From Verrucomicrobia bacterium UBA4286 (GTDB lineage: Bacteria; Verrucomicrobiota; Kiritimatiellia; RFP12; UBA1067), in assembly GCA_002395905.1 (NCBI GenBank), contig DGVK01000226.1, positions 1 to 6,815 on the forward strand: a DNA stretch of 6,815 nt. Reading direction: 5' to 3'. Below the pieces are notes generated by a model. It ran no database searches. It saw nothing but the letters and a program-made list of their open reading frames with translations, and had not been told where the DNA came from. The first letter of the stretch is position 1. The number at the start of each line of letters is the position of its first letter. Positions 1 through 4,416 of this stretch are shown here, piece by piece. The position numbers and the translations under genes were made by a program.

Positions 1-916
1 GCTTGACGTTCGCGGGGATGTTCACCGTGTCGCCCTTCCTGAGCCGACGCGCCGGTTTGCCCCATTCCTGGTAGCAGCCTTCTCCCGCCGTGACAATGAG
101 CATCTGCCCGCCGCCCGTCTTCGCGTGGTGGATGTGCCAGTTGTTGCGGCATCCCGGCTCGAACGTGACGCCGAACGCCGGCACCTGGTCGAGAGTCAGC
201 TTGTGGAGGTAGCTGTTGCCGATGAAGTACTTGGCGTACGCCGTGTTCGGCTCGCCTACCGGGATAGGCGACCAGTCGGCGGGCAGGTTCGCGGGATCGC
301 CCGGACGCTGCACGCGGCGCAGTATCGCGTCCGCCTGCGCGTCCGTCACGCCGTTCACCTTTCCGATGGCGATATGCGCCTTCATCTGCGGCTCCGTCTC
401 GGGACGCGCAGCGAGCGCGGCGATTGTGACGATCTCGCGCGTGCGCCAGTCGACATTGACGCGCGCGAAGATGTCGCCGAAGAGATGCGTCTTCAGGTAC
501 TCGTCGAGCTGTGGATGGAAGTCGAAGAGCGCTCCCTTGACAGGTCCGCCGCAAAGCTTCGTCTGGTTCGCCGTGCCGATCTCCAGCGCTTTGTCGCCGA
601 GCGAGCCGCGCGGCATATTCGCCGCAGGACCTTCCGCCGGCTTCGCCTCGCCCGCGACCTTCATCAGCGTCCCCGCCGCGTTGAGCGCGCGCGGGAACCC
701 GCAGTACGCGTAGAGCTGTCCGACGAGTTCCTTCGCCTCGTTGAGCGTGAGCCCCGCGTCGAATCCGGCCCTGAACGCCGCGCCGAGCCTGTCCTGCTCG
801 CCGCGCGCCGTCCACGCGCCGATGTCGACGATTGCCGTCTCCTTGGCGGTGAGTTCCGCCGCGTTTACCATCATTGCACTGGCCATTGCCATTCCTCCTA
901 TGATGAGTTTGTTCAT
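1..916 (-). CDS. Exported carboxymuconolactone decarboxylase-cupin protein, C-terminus cut by window edge
   Basis: 305 codons are visible; the 3' end lies outside the window. The N-terminus (MNKLIIGGMAMASAMMVNA/AE) looks like a short signal peptide, which suggests a periplasmic location. Residues about 35-90 form a first CMD/AhpD-like repeat with the motif YAYCGFPRALNA (C72). Residues about 128-200 form a second CMD repeat (FDFHPQLDEYLKTHLFGDIF, then WRTREIVTIAALAA) without a CxxC, so peroxiredoxin-type AhpD chemistry is unlikely. Residues about 245-305 begin a cupin barrel with metal-ligand histidines in WHIHHA (H261, H263) and Q271 at the usual Glu position; the second cupin motif is off the edge. 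Proteins of this two-domain type are usually listed only as CMD family with cupin, and the substrate is unknown. It is the last visible gene of the MerR-led block; CMD proteins also occur in known AdhR regulons. ATG at 916 has a modest AAAGGA ribosome site. An alternative start at 886 has a better one but would remove the signal peptide. Confidence 0.88.
   Translation of the reverse strand, partial: MNKLIIGGMAMASAMMVNAAELTAKETAIVDIGAWTARGEQDRLGAAFRAGFDAGLTLNEAKELVGQLYAYCGFPRALNAAGTLMKVAGEAKPAEGPAANMPRGSLGDKALEIGTANQTKLCGGPVKGALFDFHPQLDEYLKTHLFGDIFARVNVDWRTREIVTIAALAARPETEPQMKAHIAIGKVNGVTDAQADAILRRVQRPGDPANLPADWSPIPVGEPNTAYAKYFIGNSYLHKLTLDQVPAFGVTFEPGCRNNWHIHHAKTGGGQMLIVTAGEGCYQEWGKPARRLRKGDTVNIPANVK
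884..899 (-). promoter_or_regulatory. Internal Shine-Dalgarno AGGAGG with alternative ATG of the CMD-cupin gene
   Basis: AGGAGG (894-899) lies inside the predicted signal peptide coding sequence, exactly 7 nt before an in-frame ATG (884-886, residue 11). This is a stronger ribosome site than the one before the ATG at 916. If it is used, the product lacks the export signal and stays in the cytoplasm. The motif could also be a chance result of the Ile-Gly-Gly codons. Confidence 0.4.
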
Positions 917-929
917 TTCGTGTTTTCCT

Positions 930-968
930 TTCTTTTTATCTCACGCGGAGAGGCGGAGAAGCGGAGAT
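930..968. repeat. 39-bp direct repeat, copy 1 (contains left arm of the GxxExxY-bearing palindrome)
   Basis: Bases 930-968 are identical to 1499-1537. The core 939-967 is three tandem octamers ending in GCGGAG (ACGCGGAG, AGGCGGAG, AAGCGGAG) behind TCTC. On the minus strand it encodes residues ~ISASPPLRVR, the C-terminus of the GxxExxY protein, and the shared flank supplies the TAA stop. It ends 14 bp before the CMD-cupin start codon, so the flank also lies in that gene's leader. Confidence 0.95.
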
Positions 969-1367
969 TTTTTCGGACGGACGAGGCCCTGAATAGTCTC
1001 TCACAATCCTCGCATAGCCATCTTTCAGTTTCTCCATGCCAAAGTTGACTAGAACTCCGACTTGAAGCCCCGTCACGGTCAAATATGTCTTAACTTGTTT
1101 GGCAAATACAGGATGCATCTGTTCGGTAGACTTAAGTTCAACAATGATCATCCCATCAACGAGCATATCCAATCTGAAGGCAGTATCCAGCACCGCCCCC
1201 TCGTATTCAAGAGATATGGGCTTTTGCCGTTCCACCTTATGTCCTCTCCGCTTCAGTTCCTCCGCAAGTAAGACCTCATAGACAGACTCCAGCATGCCAG
1301 GACCGAATTGCCTGTGAATCTTGATTGACGAATCAAGGATATCCCTTGTTATCTCGTTTTCCGTCAT
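936..1367 (-). CDS. GxxExxY family protein (PDDEXK-like fold) carried inside a palindromic repeat
   Basis: 143 residues. The name-giving motif is G24-M-L-E27-S-V-Y30 within FGPGMLESVYEVLL. A nuclease-like core follows: D67 (FRLDMLV), E77-L-K79 (IVELKS) and Q91 in KQVKTYL, matching the D-ExK-Q pattern of PD-(D/E)XK enzymes. The family (PF13366-type) is uncharacterised, so nuclease activity is inferred from fold-type residues only. The start at 1367 is chosen because GGAGG lies 8 nt upstream and because the family normally begins with xENEIT. That GGAGG is part of the right repeat arm (1376-1404), and the last nine residues (SASPPLRVR) are encoded by the left arm (939-967), so repeat sequence forms both gene ends. 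Its ATG overlaps the TGA of the aldo/keto reductase remnant (ATGA), so translation may be coupled. It looks like an insertion into an otherwise metabolic operon. Confidence 0.9.
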   Translation of the reverse strand: MTENEITRDILDSSIKIHRQFGPGMLESVYEVLLAEELKRRGHKVERQKPISLEYEGAVLDTAFRLDMLVDGMIIVELKSTEQMHPVFAKQVKTYLTVTGLQVGVLVNFGMEKLKDGYARIVRDYSGPRPSEKISASPPLRVR

Positions 1368-1404
1368 AATACAAACCTCCGCCACTCCGCAACTCCGCGT
1401 GAGA
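939..1404 (-). mobile_element. Candidate mobile palindromic unit carrying a GxxExxY gene
   Basis: A 29-nt left arm (939-967) and a 29-nt right arm (1376-1404) are inverted copies that pair at 24 of 29 positions, with a perfect 12-bp outer end (TCTCACGCGGAG / CTCCGCGTGAGA). Between them lies only the GxxExxY gene. The same palindrome occurs closed, without a gene, at 1508-1574. The unit sits inside an aldo/keto reductase reading frame. I see no transposase and no clear target-site duplication, so mobility is inferred from the paired copies and the disruption. The exact boundaries are uncertain: the shared left flank extends beyond the palindrome, to 930. Confidence 0.5.
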
Positions 1405-1477
1405 AAAGATCCACCGCCCTGCCGAGGCCGATGTGCGAGACATCTATATCTGTGTCGCCGAGTTTCACGTACTGCAT
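1364..1477 (-). pseudogene. Aldo/keto reductase N-terminal remnant, truncated at the repeat
   Basis: ATG at 1477 has a good ribosome site (AAAAAGGA, 7 nt spacing). It opens a 37-codon frame beginning MQYVKLGDTDIDVSHIGLG, the characteristic first beta strands and LG-T-x-x-V-S-x-I-G-LG signature of aldo/keto reductases (normally about 280-330 residues). Similarity stops around residue 20-25. From 1404 onward the frame reads repeat arm (SRGVAEWRR) and ends at TGA 1364-1366, overlapping the GxxExxY start. No other part of the enzyme, such as the catalytic D-Y-K-H residues, is present before the CMD-cupin gene, so the body was deleted and not merely split. It fits the surrounding carbonyl-reducing genes. 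The leader peptide may still be translated and deliver ribosomes to the GxxExxY start. Confidence 0.72.
1376..1404. repeat. Right arm of the GxxExxY-bearing palindrome
   Basis: Three octamers (CTCCGCCA, CTCCGCAA, CTCCGCGT) followed by GAGA. Its last 20 bases are identical to 1555-1574 in the closed hairpin, and over 29 bases it differs from 1546-1574 at two positions. On the minus strand its inner end supplies GGAGG, the ribosome site of the GxxExxY gene. Confidence 0.93.
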
Positions 1478-1498
1478 GTTTCTGTCCTTTTTCGTAAG

Positions 1499-1537
1499 TT
1501 CTTTTTATCTCACGCGGAGAGGCGGAGAAGCGGAGAT
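1499..1537. repeat. 39-bp direct repeat, copy 2 (contains left arm of the closed hairpin)
   Basis: Identical to 930-968, including nine bases (TTCTTTTTA) outside the palindrome. The sequence beyond them diverges. In both places the next thing on the minus strand is a ribosome site and a start codon: the aldo/keto reductase remnant here, CMD-cupin at the other copy. Confidence 0.95.
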
Positions 1538-1574
1538 ACGTTTCCTCTCCGCCTCTCCGCAACTCCGCGTGAGA
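1508..1574. repeat. 67-bp closed palindrome (hairpin), gene-free form of the repeat
   Basis: Arms 1508-1536 and 1546-1574 pair at 26 of 29 positions around a 9-nt loop (1537-1545), with a perfect 12-bp base. It begins 8 nt after the dehydrogenase stop codon and ends 30 nt before the aldo/keto reductase start, so as RNA it would form a strong intercistronic stem. That could protect the upstream mRNA or weaken readthrough. The minus-strand side has no U-run (the next bases are TAAAAAGAA), so it is not a standard intrinsic terminator. Confidence 0.9.
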
Positions 1575-1582
1575 CATAACCG

Positions 1583-2749
1583 CTACAAACTCTGGCGGAA
1601 TATCTCCGCAACCTCCTCTTCCGTGAGCTGCTTGTAGCCGCCGTCGAGCCGGAACGTCGCCTTGACGAGATCGGGGATCATCGCCTCGGTCGCGCCGAGT
1701 TCTGTGATGTTCATCGCGACGCCGATTTCGCGCATCCACGCCTCGAGCGCGGCGAGTCCCTCGTCCGCAATCTGGTCGTCGCTCTTGCCCTCCCCCGAGA
1801 CGCCCCACACGTTCTTCGCGAAGCGGACGAACTTCTGGAGTCCGTACGGCTTGATGAGCCTGTAGTACGGAAGCGACACCGCCGCGAGCGTCATGCCGTG
1901 CGTCGCGTCCGTGAGCGCGCTCACGGCCTGGCCGAGCATGTGCACCTCCCAGTCCGTCGACTTGCCCATCGCGATAAGCGTGTTCAGCGCCCAAGTCGCC
2001 GTCCACATGATGTTGCTCCGCGCCTCGTAGTCCTCGGGGTTCTTCACCGCCGCGCGCGAGGAGACGACGAGCGAGCGCATCAGCCCCTCGGCGATGTAGT
2101 CGCTCGTGTTGTCGTCCGTTCCGCTGAAGTACTGCTCCATGATGTGGCTCATGATGTCGTAGATGCCGGACACCATCTGGCGGCGCGGCACGGTGAGCGT
2201 GAAGCGCGGATTGAGGATCGAGAACTTCGGGAAGACGGCAGGGCCGAACACCTTGCCGACCTTCAACTTCGCCGCATGGTTGGTGATGACGCTGCCGCCG
2301 TTCATCTCGCTGCCCGTGCCGACCATGGTGAGGACGCTGCCGACCGGGATGATGCGGCACGTCGGCTCCTCGAAGCGCGTGAAGTACTTCTGCCAGGGAT
2401 CCTCGTCGCACCACGCCGAGACGCTCACCGCCTTGGCGTAGTCGATCGTGGAGCCGCCGCCGACGGCGAGGATGAGGTCGACGTTATTGGCCTTCGCCTT
2501 CGCCGCGCCGTCCATCAGCTTCTCAAGCGTCGGATTCGGCATTACGCCGCCGTCTTCGACAATCGTTTTCCCCGAGGCCTTGAGCACGGCGACGACCTGA
2601 TCGTAGATTCCGTTTCTCTTGATGGAACCGCCGCCGTAGCACAGCTGGACCGTCGGACCGAACGCAGCAAGTTCGTCTTTGAGAAATTCCATGGCGTTCT
2701 CGCCAAAGTGCAGTCGTGTCGGGTTGTGGTATGTGAAGTTTCCGTTCAT
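1583..2749 (-). CDS. Iron-dependent alcohol/aldehyde dehydrogenase, YqhD/BDH-like
   Basis: 388 residues, the usual length for group III (iron-activated) alcohol dehydrogenases. The opening FTYHNPTRLHFGE is typical of butanol dehydrogenase/YqhD relatives. The N-terminal Rossmann-like half carries CYGGGSIKRNGIYD (residues 37-50) and AVGGGSTIDYAKAV (95-108) for NAD(P)(H); GGGS at 39-42 in this subfamily usually goes with NADPH preference. The helical C-terminal half carries the metal ligands D198 and H202 (YDIMSHIMEQYFSG), H270 (WEVHMLGQ) and H284 (DATHGMTLA), all present, so the enzyme should be active. The likely role is reduction of toxic or fermentative aldehydes to alcohols in the cytoplasm. 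It follows the monooxygenase-fold gene by 21 nt and has an AAGGA ribosome site, so it is probably cotranscribed from the MerR-type promoter. A hairpin repeat follows its stop codon. The exact substrate cannot be read from sequence. Confidence 0.95.
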   Translation of the reverse strand: MNGNFTYHNPTRLHFGENAMEFLKDELAAFGPTVQLCYGGGSIKRNGIYDQVVAVLKASGKTIVEDGGVMPNPTLEKLMDGAAKAKANNVDLILAVGGGSTIDYAKAVSVSAWCDEDPWQKYFTRFEEPTCRIIPVGSVLTMVGTGSEMNGGSVITNHAAKLKVGKVFGPAVFPKFSILNPRFTLTVPRRQMVSGIYDIMSHIMEQYFSGTDDNTSDYIAEGLMRSLVVSSRAAVKNPEDYEARSNIMWTATWALNTLIAMGKSTDWEVHMLGQAVSALTDATHGMTLAAVSLPYYRLIKPYGLQKFVRFAKNVWGVSGEGKSDDQIADEGLAALEAWMREIGVAMNITELGATEAMIPDLVKATFRLDGGYKQLTEEEVAEIFRQSL

Positions 2750-2770
2750 CGTTCTGTCTTCCTTCTTGAT

Positions 2771-3235
2771 TTAGTTTTGCTTGTTGAAAATCAGCTTCAT
2801 GCCGCTTTCATCGAGCGGCCGCATGGGCACGAGCTCAAGCGACTTTATCATGTGAGGCGTCCCCTCCTTGTACGCACGGAAGTGCGGCGTTGCGAGGTGC
2901 GCCCTGTACGCCTCCTCGCTGCGGTATATCTCCACAATACGGATGGAGGTCGGCGACTCCTTTTTCTGCATCGGGAAGATGCACACTACGCCAGGCTCTT
3001 TTGCCACGGATTCCGCACCGACGATTCTGGCCGCCGCAAGATATGCATCAAGCCATTCGGGGCGAACCTCTATTTCGGCTATTCTCGTCACCAACATGCT
3101 TCCCTCGCATTTCGCATTGACTTCCAGTCCAGCCTCGCCGCAGGACGCACATCCTGAGAACGCTGCCAACGACATGACGCACGCCGCCGCAAAGAGGCGC
3201 ACCGCCGGCCGTTTTGTTTCGATTGCAGGCTTCAT
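2771..3235 (-). CDS. Exported or lipid-anchored antibiotic biosynthesis monooxygenase (ABM)-fold protein
   Basis: 154 residues from the chosen start. Residues 1-28 form a signal sequence: a basic KRPAVR segment, then the hydrophobic stretch LFAAACVMSLAAFSG, then C29. FSGC is an imperfect lipobox, so the product may be a lipoprotein or simply periplasmic. Residues 47-138 are one ABM/YgiN-type ferredoxin-like domain (SMLVTRIAEIEVRPEWLDAY; EIYRSEEAYRAHLATPHFRAY, with H113 and H118), which usually dimerises and is linked to cofactor-free quinol or aromatic oxidation. Most relatives are cytosolic, so export is notable. AAGGAG lies 10 nt before ATG 3235 but only 1 nt before ATG 3244, so 3235 is preferred. 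A longer frame to 3331 would run into merR and is unlikely. It follows merR by 31 nt and precedes the dehydrogenase, which suggests a part in quinone/aldehyde stress handling; that role is inferred. Confidence 0.85.
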   Translation of the reverse strand: MKPAIETKRPAVRLFAAACVMSLAAFSGCASCGEAGLEVNAKCEGSMLVTRIAEIEVRPEWLDAYLAAARIVGAESVAKEPGVVCIFPMQKKESPTSIRIVEIYRSEEAYRAHLATPHFRAYKEGTPHMIKSLELVPMRPLDESGMKLIFNKQN

Positions 3236-3266
3236 GATTCTCATGCTCCTTGGATATGACGCATGA

Positions 3267-3728
3267 TCAGAACGAAACCTCTCGTCCGGTCTCACGGCGA
3301 TAGCGCGACAGCGCGGAAGCCATGTCCGCAATGGCGGCCGAGCCTTCGCGCATGGCGGTTTCGTAATACCAGACCTTGAAGTCGATGCGGTCTTTGAATC
3401 TGGTCACTTCCTCAAGCTGTCGTGCAACCTCTTTGCTGTGGCGGCGCATGAGTTCAAGGCGCTTTGCGATGGTCTTGTCTCCGCGTGCCGTGAGCGAGAC
3501 ATATTCCTTGATCGCTTTGAGCGGCATTCCCGTCTTCTTGAGGCAGGTGACGAGGCCTATGGCCATGAGATTTTCCTCGGTGTAGACGCGGCGTGTGCTT
3601 TTGCGCCCGATGCCACGCAGCAGACCCTCGCGCTCGTAATAACGCAAGGTCTCCGCGTCATAGCCCGTCCGTCGCGCAGCCTCCGCGATTGTGTATGTCG
3701 CCCGATTTGCCTTTTCAGCCGTTTTCAT
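3267..3728 (-). CDS. MerR-family regulator, AdhR/NmlR-like
   Basis: 153 residues. The winged helix-turn-helix spans about 12-50 (YTIAEAARRTGYDAETLRYY, then EREGLL and RRVYTEENL), followed by the second HTH region and a dimerising coiled coil at about 85-118. The only cysteine, C62 in TCLKKTGMPLKAIKEY, falls where AdhR and NmlR keep their conserved thiol (the C-x3-G-x4-A-x3-Y pattern), so thiol or electrophile sensing is plausible. It lacks the metal-binding cysteines of MerR, CueR or ZntR. It heads the block of monooxygenase-fold, alcohol dehydrogenase, aldo/keto reductase remnant and CMD genes. This resembles the aldehyde/quinone-stress regulon of Bacillus AdhR. It probably regulates its own promoter at 3737-3767. 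The ATG at 3728 is the only start that keeps the HTH. It has no Shine-Dalgarno and lies 8 nt after the -10 box. Confidence 0.93.
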   Translation of the reverse strand: MKTAEKANRATYTIAEAARRTGYDAETLRYYEREGLLRGIGRKSTRRVYTEENLMAIGLVTCLKKTGMPLKAIKEYVSLTARGDKTIAKRLELMRRHSKEVARQLEEVTRFKDRIDFKVWYYETAMREGSAAIADMASALSRYRRETGREVSF

Positions 3729-3736
3729 GTTGTTGT

Positions 3737-3767
3737 ATTATACCACTTTGAGTTAGCTCAAAGTCAA
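3737..3767 (-). promoter_or_regulatory. MerR-class promoter with 19-bp spacer
   Basis: On the minus strand, TTGACT (-35, 3762-3767) and TATAAT (-10, 3737-3742) are separated by exactly 19 bp. This over-long spacer is the hallmark of promoters that MerR proteins activate by DNA distortion. Transcription should begin about 6-8 nt after the -10 box, at or within two bases of the ATG at 3728, giving a leaderless message. It probably drives merR and the genes behind it. The 40 bp between it and the rsmD stop (3768-3807) hold no terminator that I can see, so readthrough from the upstream operon is possible. Confidence 0.88.
3745..3764. promoter_or_regulatory. MerR operator, 7-4-7 inverted repeat
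   Basis: CTTTGAG (3746-3752), a 4-bp centre TTAG, and CTCAAAG (3757-3763) form a perfect 7-4-7 inverted repeat. The outer A/T pair extends it to 8 bp per arm. It fills most of the spacer and touches the -35 box, where MerR dimers bind. The 7-4-7 layout matches that described for AdhR/NmlR-type regulators. Confidence 0.88.
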
Positions 3768-3807
3768 TAGGCAATGCGGTGGTTGAAAACAGGGTCTATG
3801 AACTTGC

Positions 3808-4416
3808 TCAGGTAGAATATGTGGGCTGCATGCGCCTGCACACCATCGTGGCCCGCGTATTCGGCCCGCGCCGCCAGATGCAGATACGGGTCTTGCCATA
3901 GGAACGGTCGCGCAGAAGGTCCCAGCCCGGAGTCTCCTCGGCACGCTGCACAGCCGTCATCTCGGCGACGAACAGTCCGCCGGGCTTCACGACGCCGCGC
4001 TCTGCAAGCTTCGCAAGAACCGACGCATACCCCTTCTCCTCGCCGAGTGCATACGGCGGGTCGGCAAAGACGATATCAAATCCGGGCCCGTGATACGACG
4101 CTATATACCGGTAGGCGTCGCCCTTCACGATGTTCGCGCGCGACACAGGCGCAACCATTGCCGAGACGTTGCGCTTCAGCGGCGCGAGGTGGCGCGCATT
4201 CGCCTCGACGAACGTGGCCGACGCCGCGCCGCGCGAAATGGCCTCGAGCCCCACCGCGCCCGTCCCGGCGAAAAGATCCAGAAACGCCGCGCCCGCCATC
4301 TCGCACTGCAGGATGGAAAAGAGCGCCTCGCGAACGCGGTCCTGCGTCGGGCGGAGCGCCTCCGATTTCGGCACGAACAGCGTTCTGCCGCAAAACTCGC
4401 CACCGGCTATCCTCAT
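3808..4416 (-). CDS. rsmD: 16S rRNA (guanine966-N2)-methyltransferase RsmD
   Basis: 202 residues, close to the family norm of about 185-200. It uses SAM to methylate G966 of 16S rRNA during 30S assembly in the cytoplasm. Visible motifs in order: MRIAGGEFCGRTL (1-13), LRPTQDRVREALFSIL (21-36), SAM-binding FLDLFAGTGAVGLEAISRG (45-63), VEANA (70-74), KGDAY (98-102), catalytic DPPY (119-122) and the terminal strand RSYGKTRICIWRRG (171-184). The final 18 residues (about 185-202) extend beyond the usual end and look non-conserved. Its ATG overlaps the queC TGA (ATGA), with AAAGG about 9 nt upstream, so it is the last gene of the potB-potC-queD-queC-rsmD run. It is not functionally tied to queuosine, although both concern the translation apparatus. 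Confidence 0.96.
   Translation of the reverse strand: MRIAGGEFCGRTLFVPKSEALRPTQDRVREALFSILQCEMAGAAFLDLFAGTGAVGLEAISRGAASATFVEANARHLAPLKRNVSAMVAPVSRANIVKGDAYRYIASYHGPGFDIVFADPPYALGEEKGYASVLAKLAERGVVKPGGLFVAEMTAVQRAEETPGWDLLRDRSYGKTRICIWRRGPNTRATMVCRRMQPTYST

Noticed and set aside
125..1048. A 307-codon plus-strand open frame
   Set aside because: It is antisense to the CMD-cupin gene and the end of GxxExxY; no domain is recognisable and composition is Arg/Val-rich.
930..1574. CRISPR array
   Set aside because: The repeat arms are inverted pairs with unequal gaps (a 432-bp gene or a 9-nt loop). There are no regular spacers and no cas genes.
1508..1574. Intrinsic transcription terminator after the dehydrogenase gene
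   Set aside because: The stem is strong, but no U-tract follows on the minus strand; on the plus strand the next bases (CATAACCGC) also lack one. It is better explained as a copy of the palindromic repeat.
936..2414. A 492-codon minus-strand open frame covering most of the dehydrogenase gene and the GxxExxY gene
   Set aside because: Its first ~300 codons are an out-of-frame shadow of the iron alcohol dehydrogenase (Arg/His/Gly-rich, no motifs). Only the last 143 codons, from ATG 1367, are a real gene.
1898..3157. A 419-codon plus-strand open frame
   Set aside because: It is the antisense shadow of the dehydrogenase and ABM-fold genes, Arg/His/Ala-rich with no recognisable domain. The opposite strand has complete catalytic motifs.
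3268..3331. N-terminal extension of the ABM-fold protein to 3331
   Set aside because: The extension lies inside merR and would put 32 residues before the signal peptide. AAGGAG at 10 nt before ATG 3235 gives a natural start.
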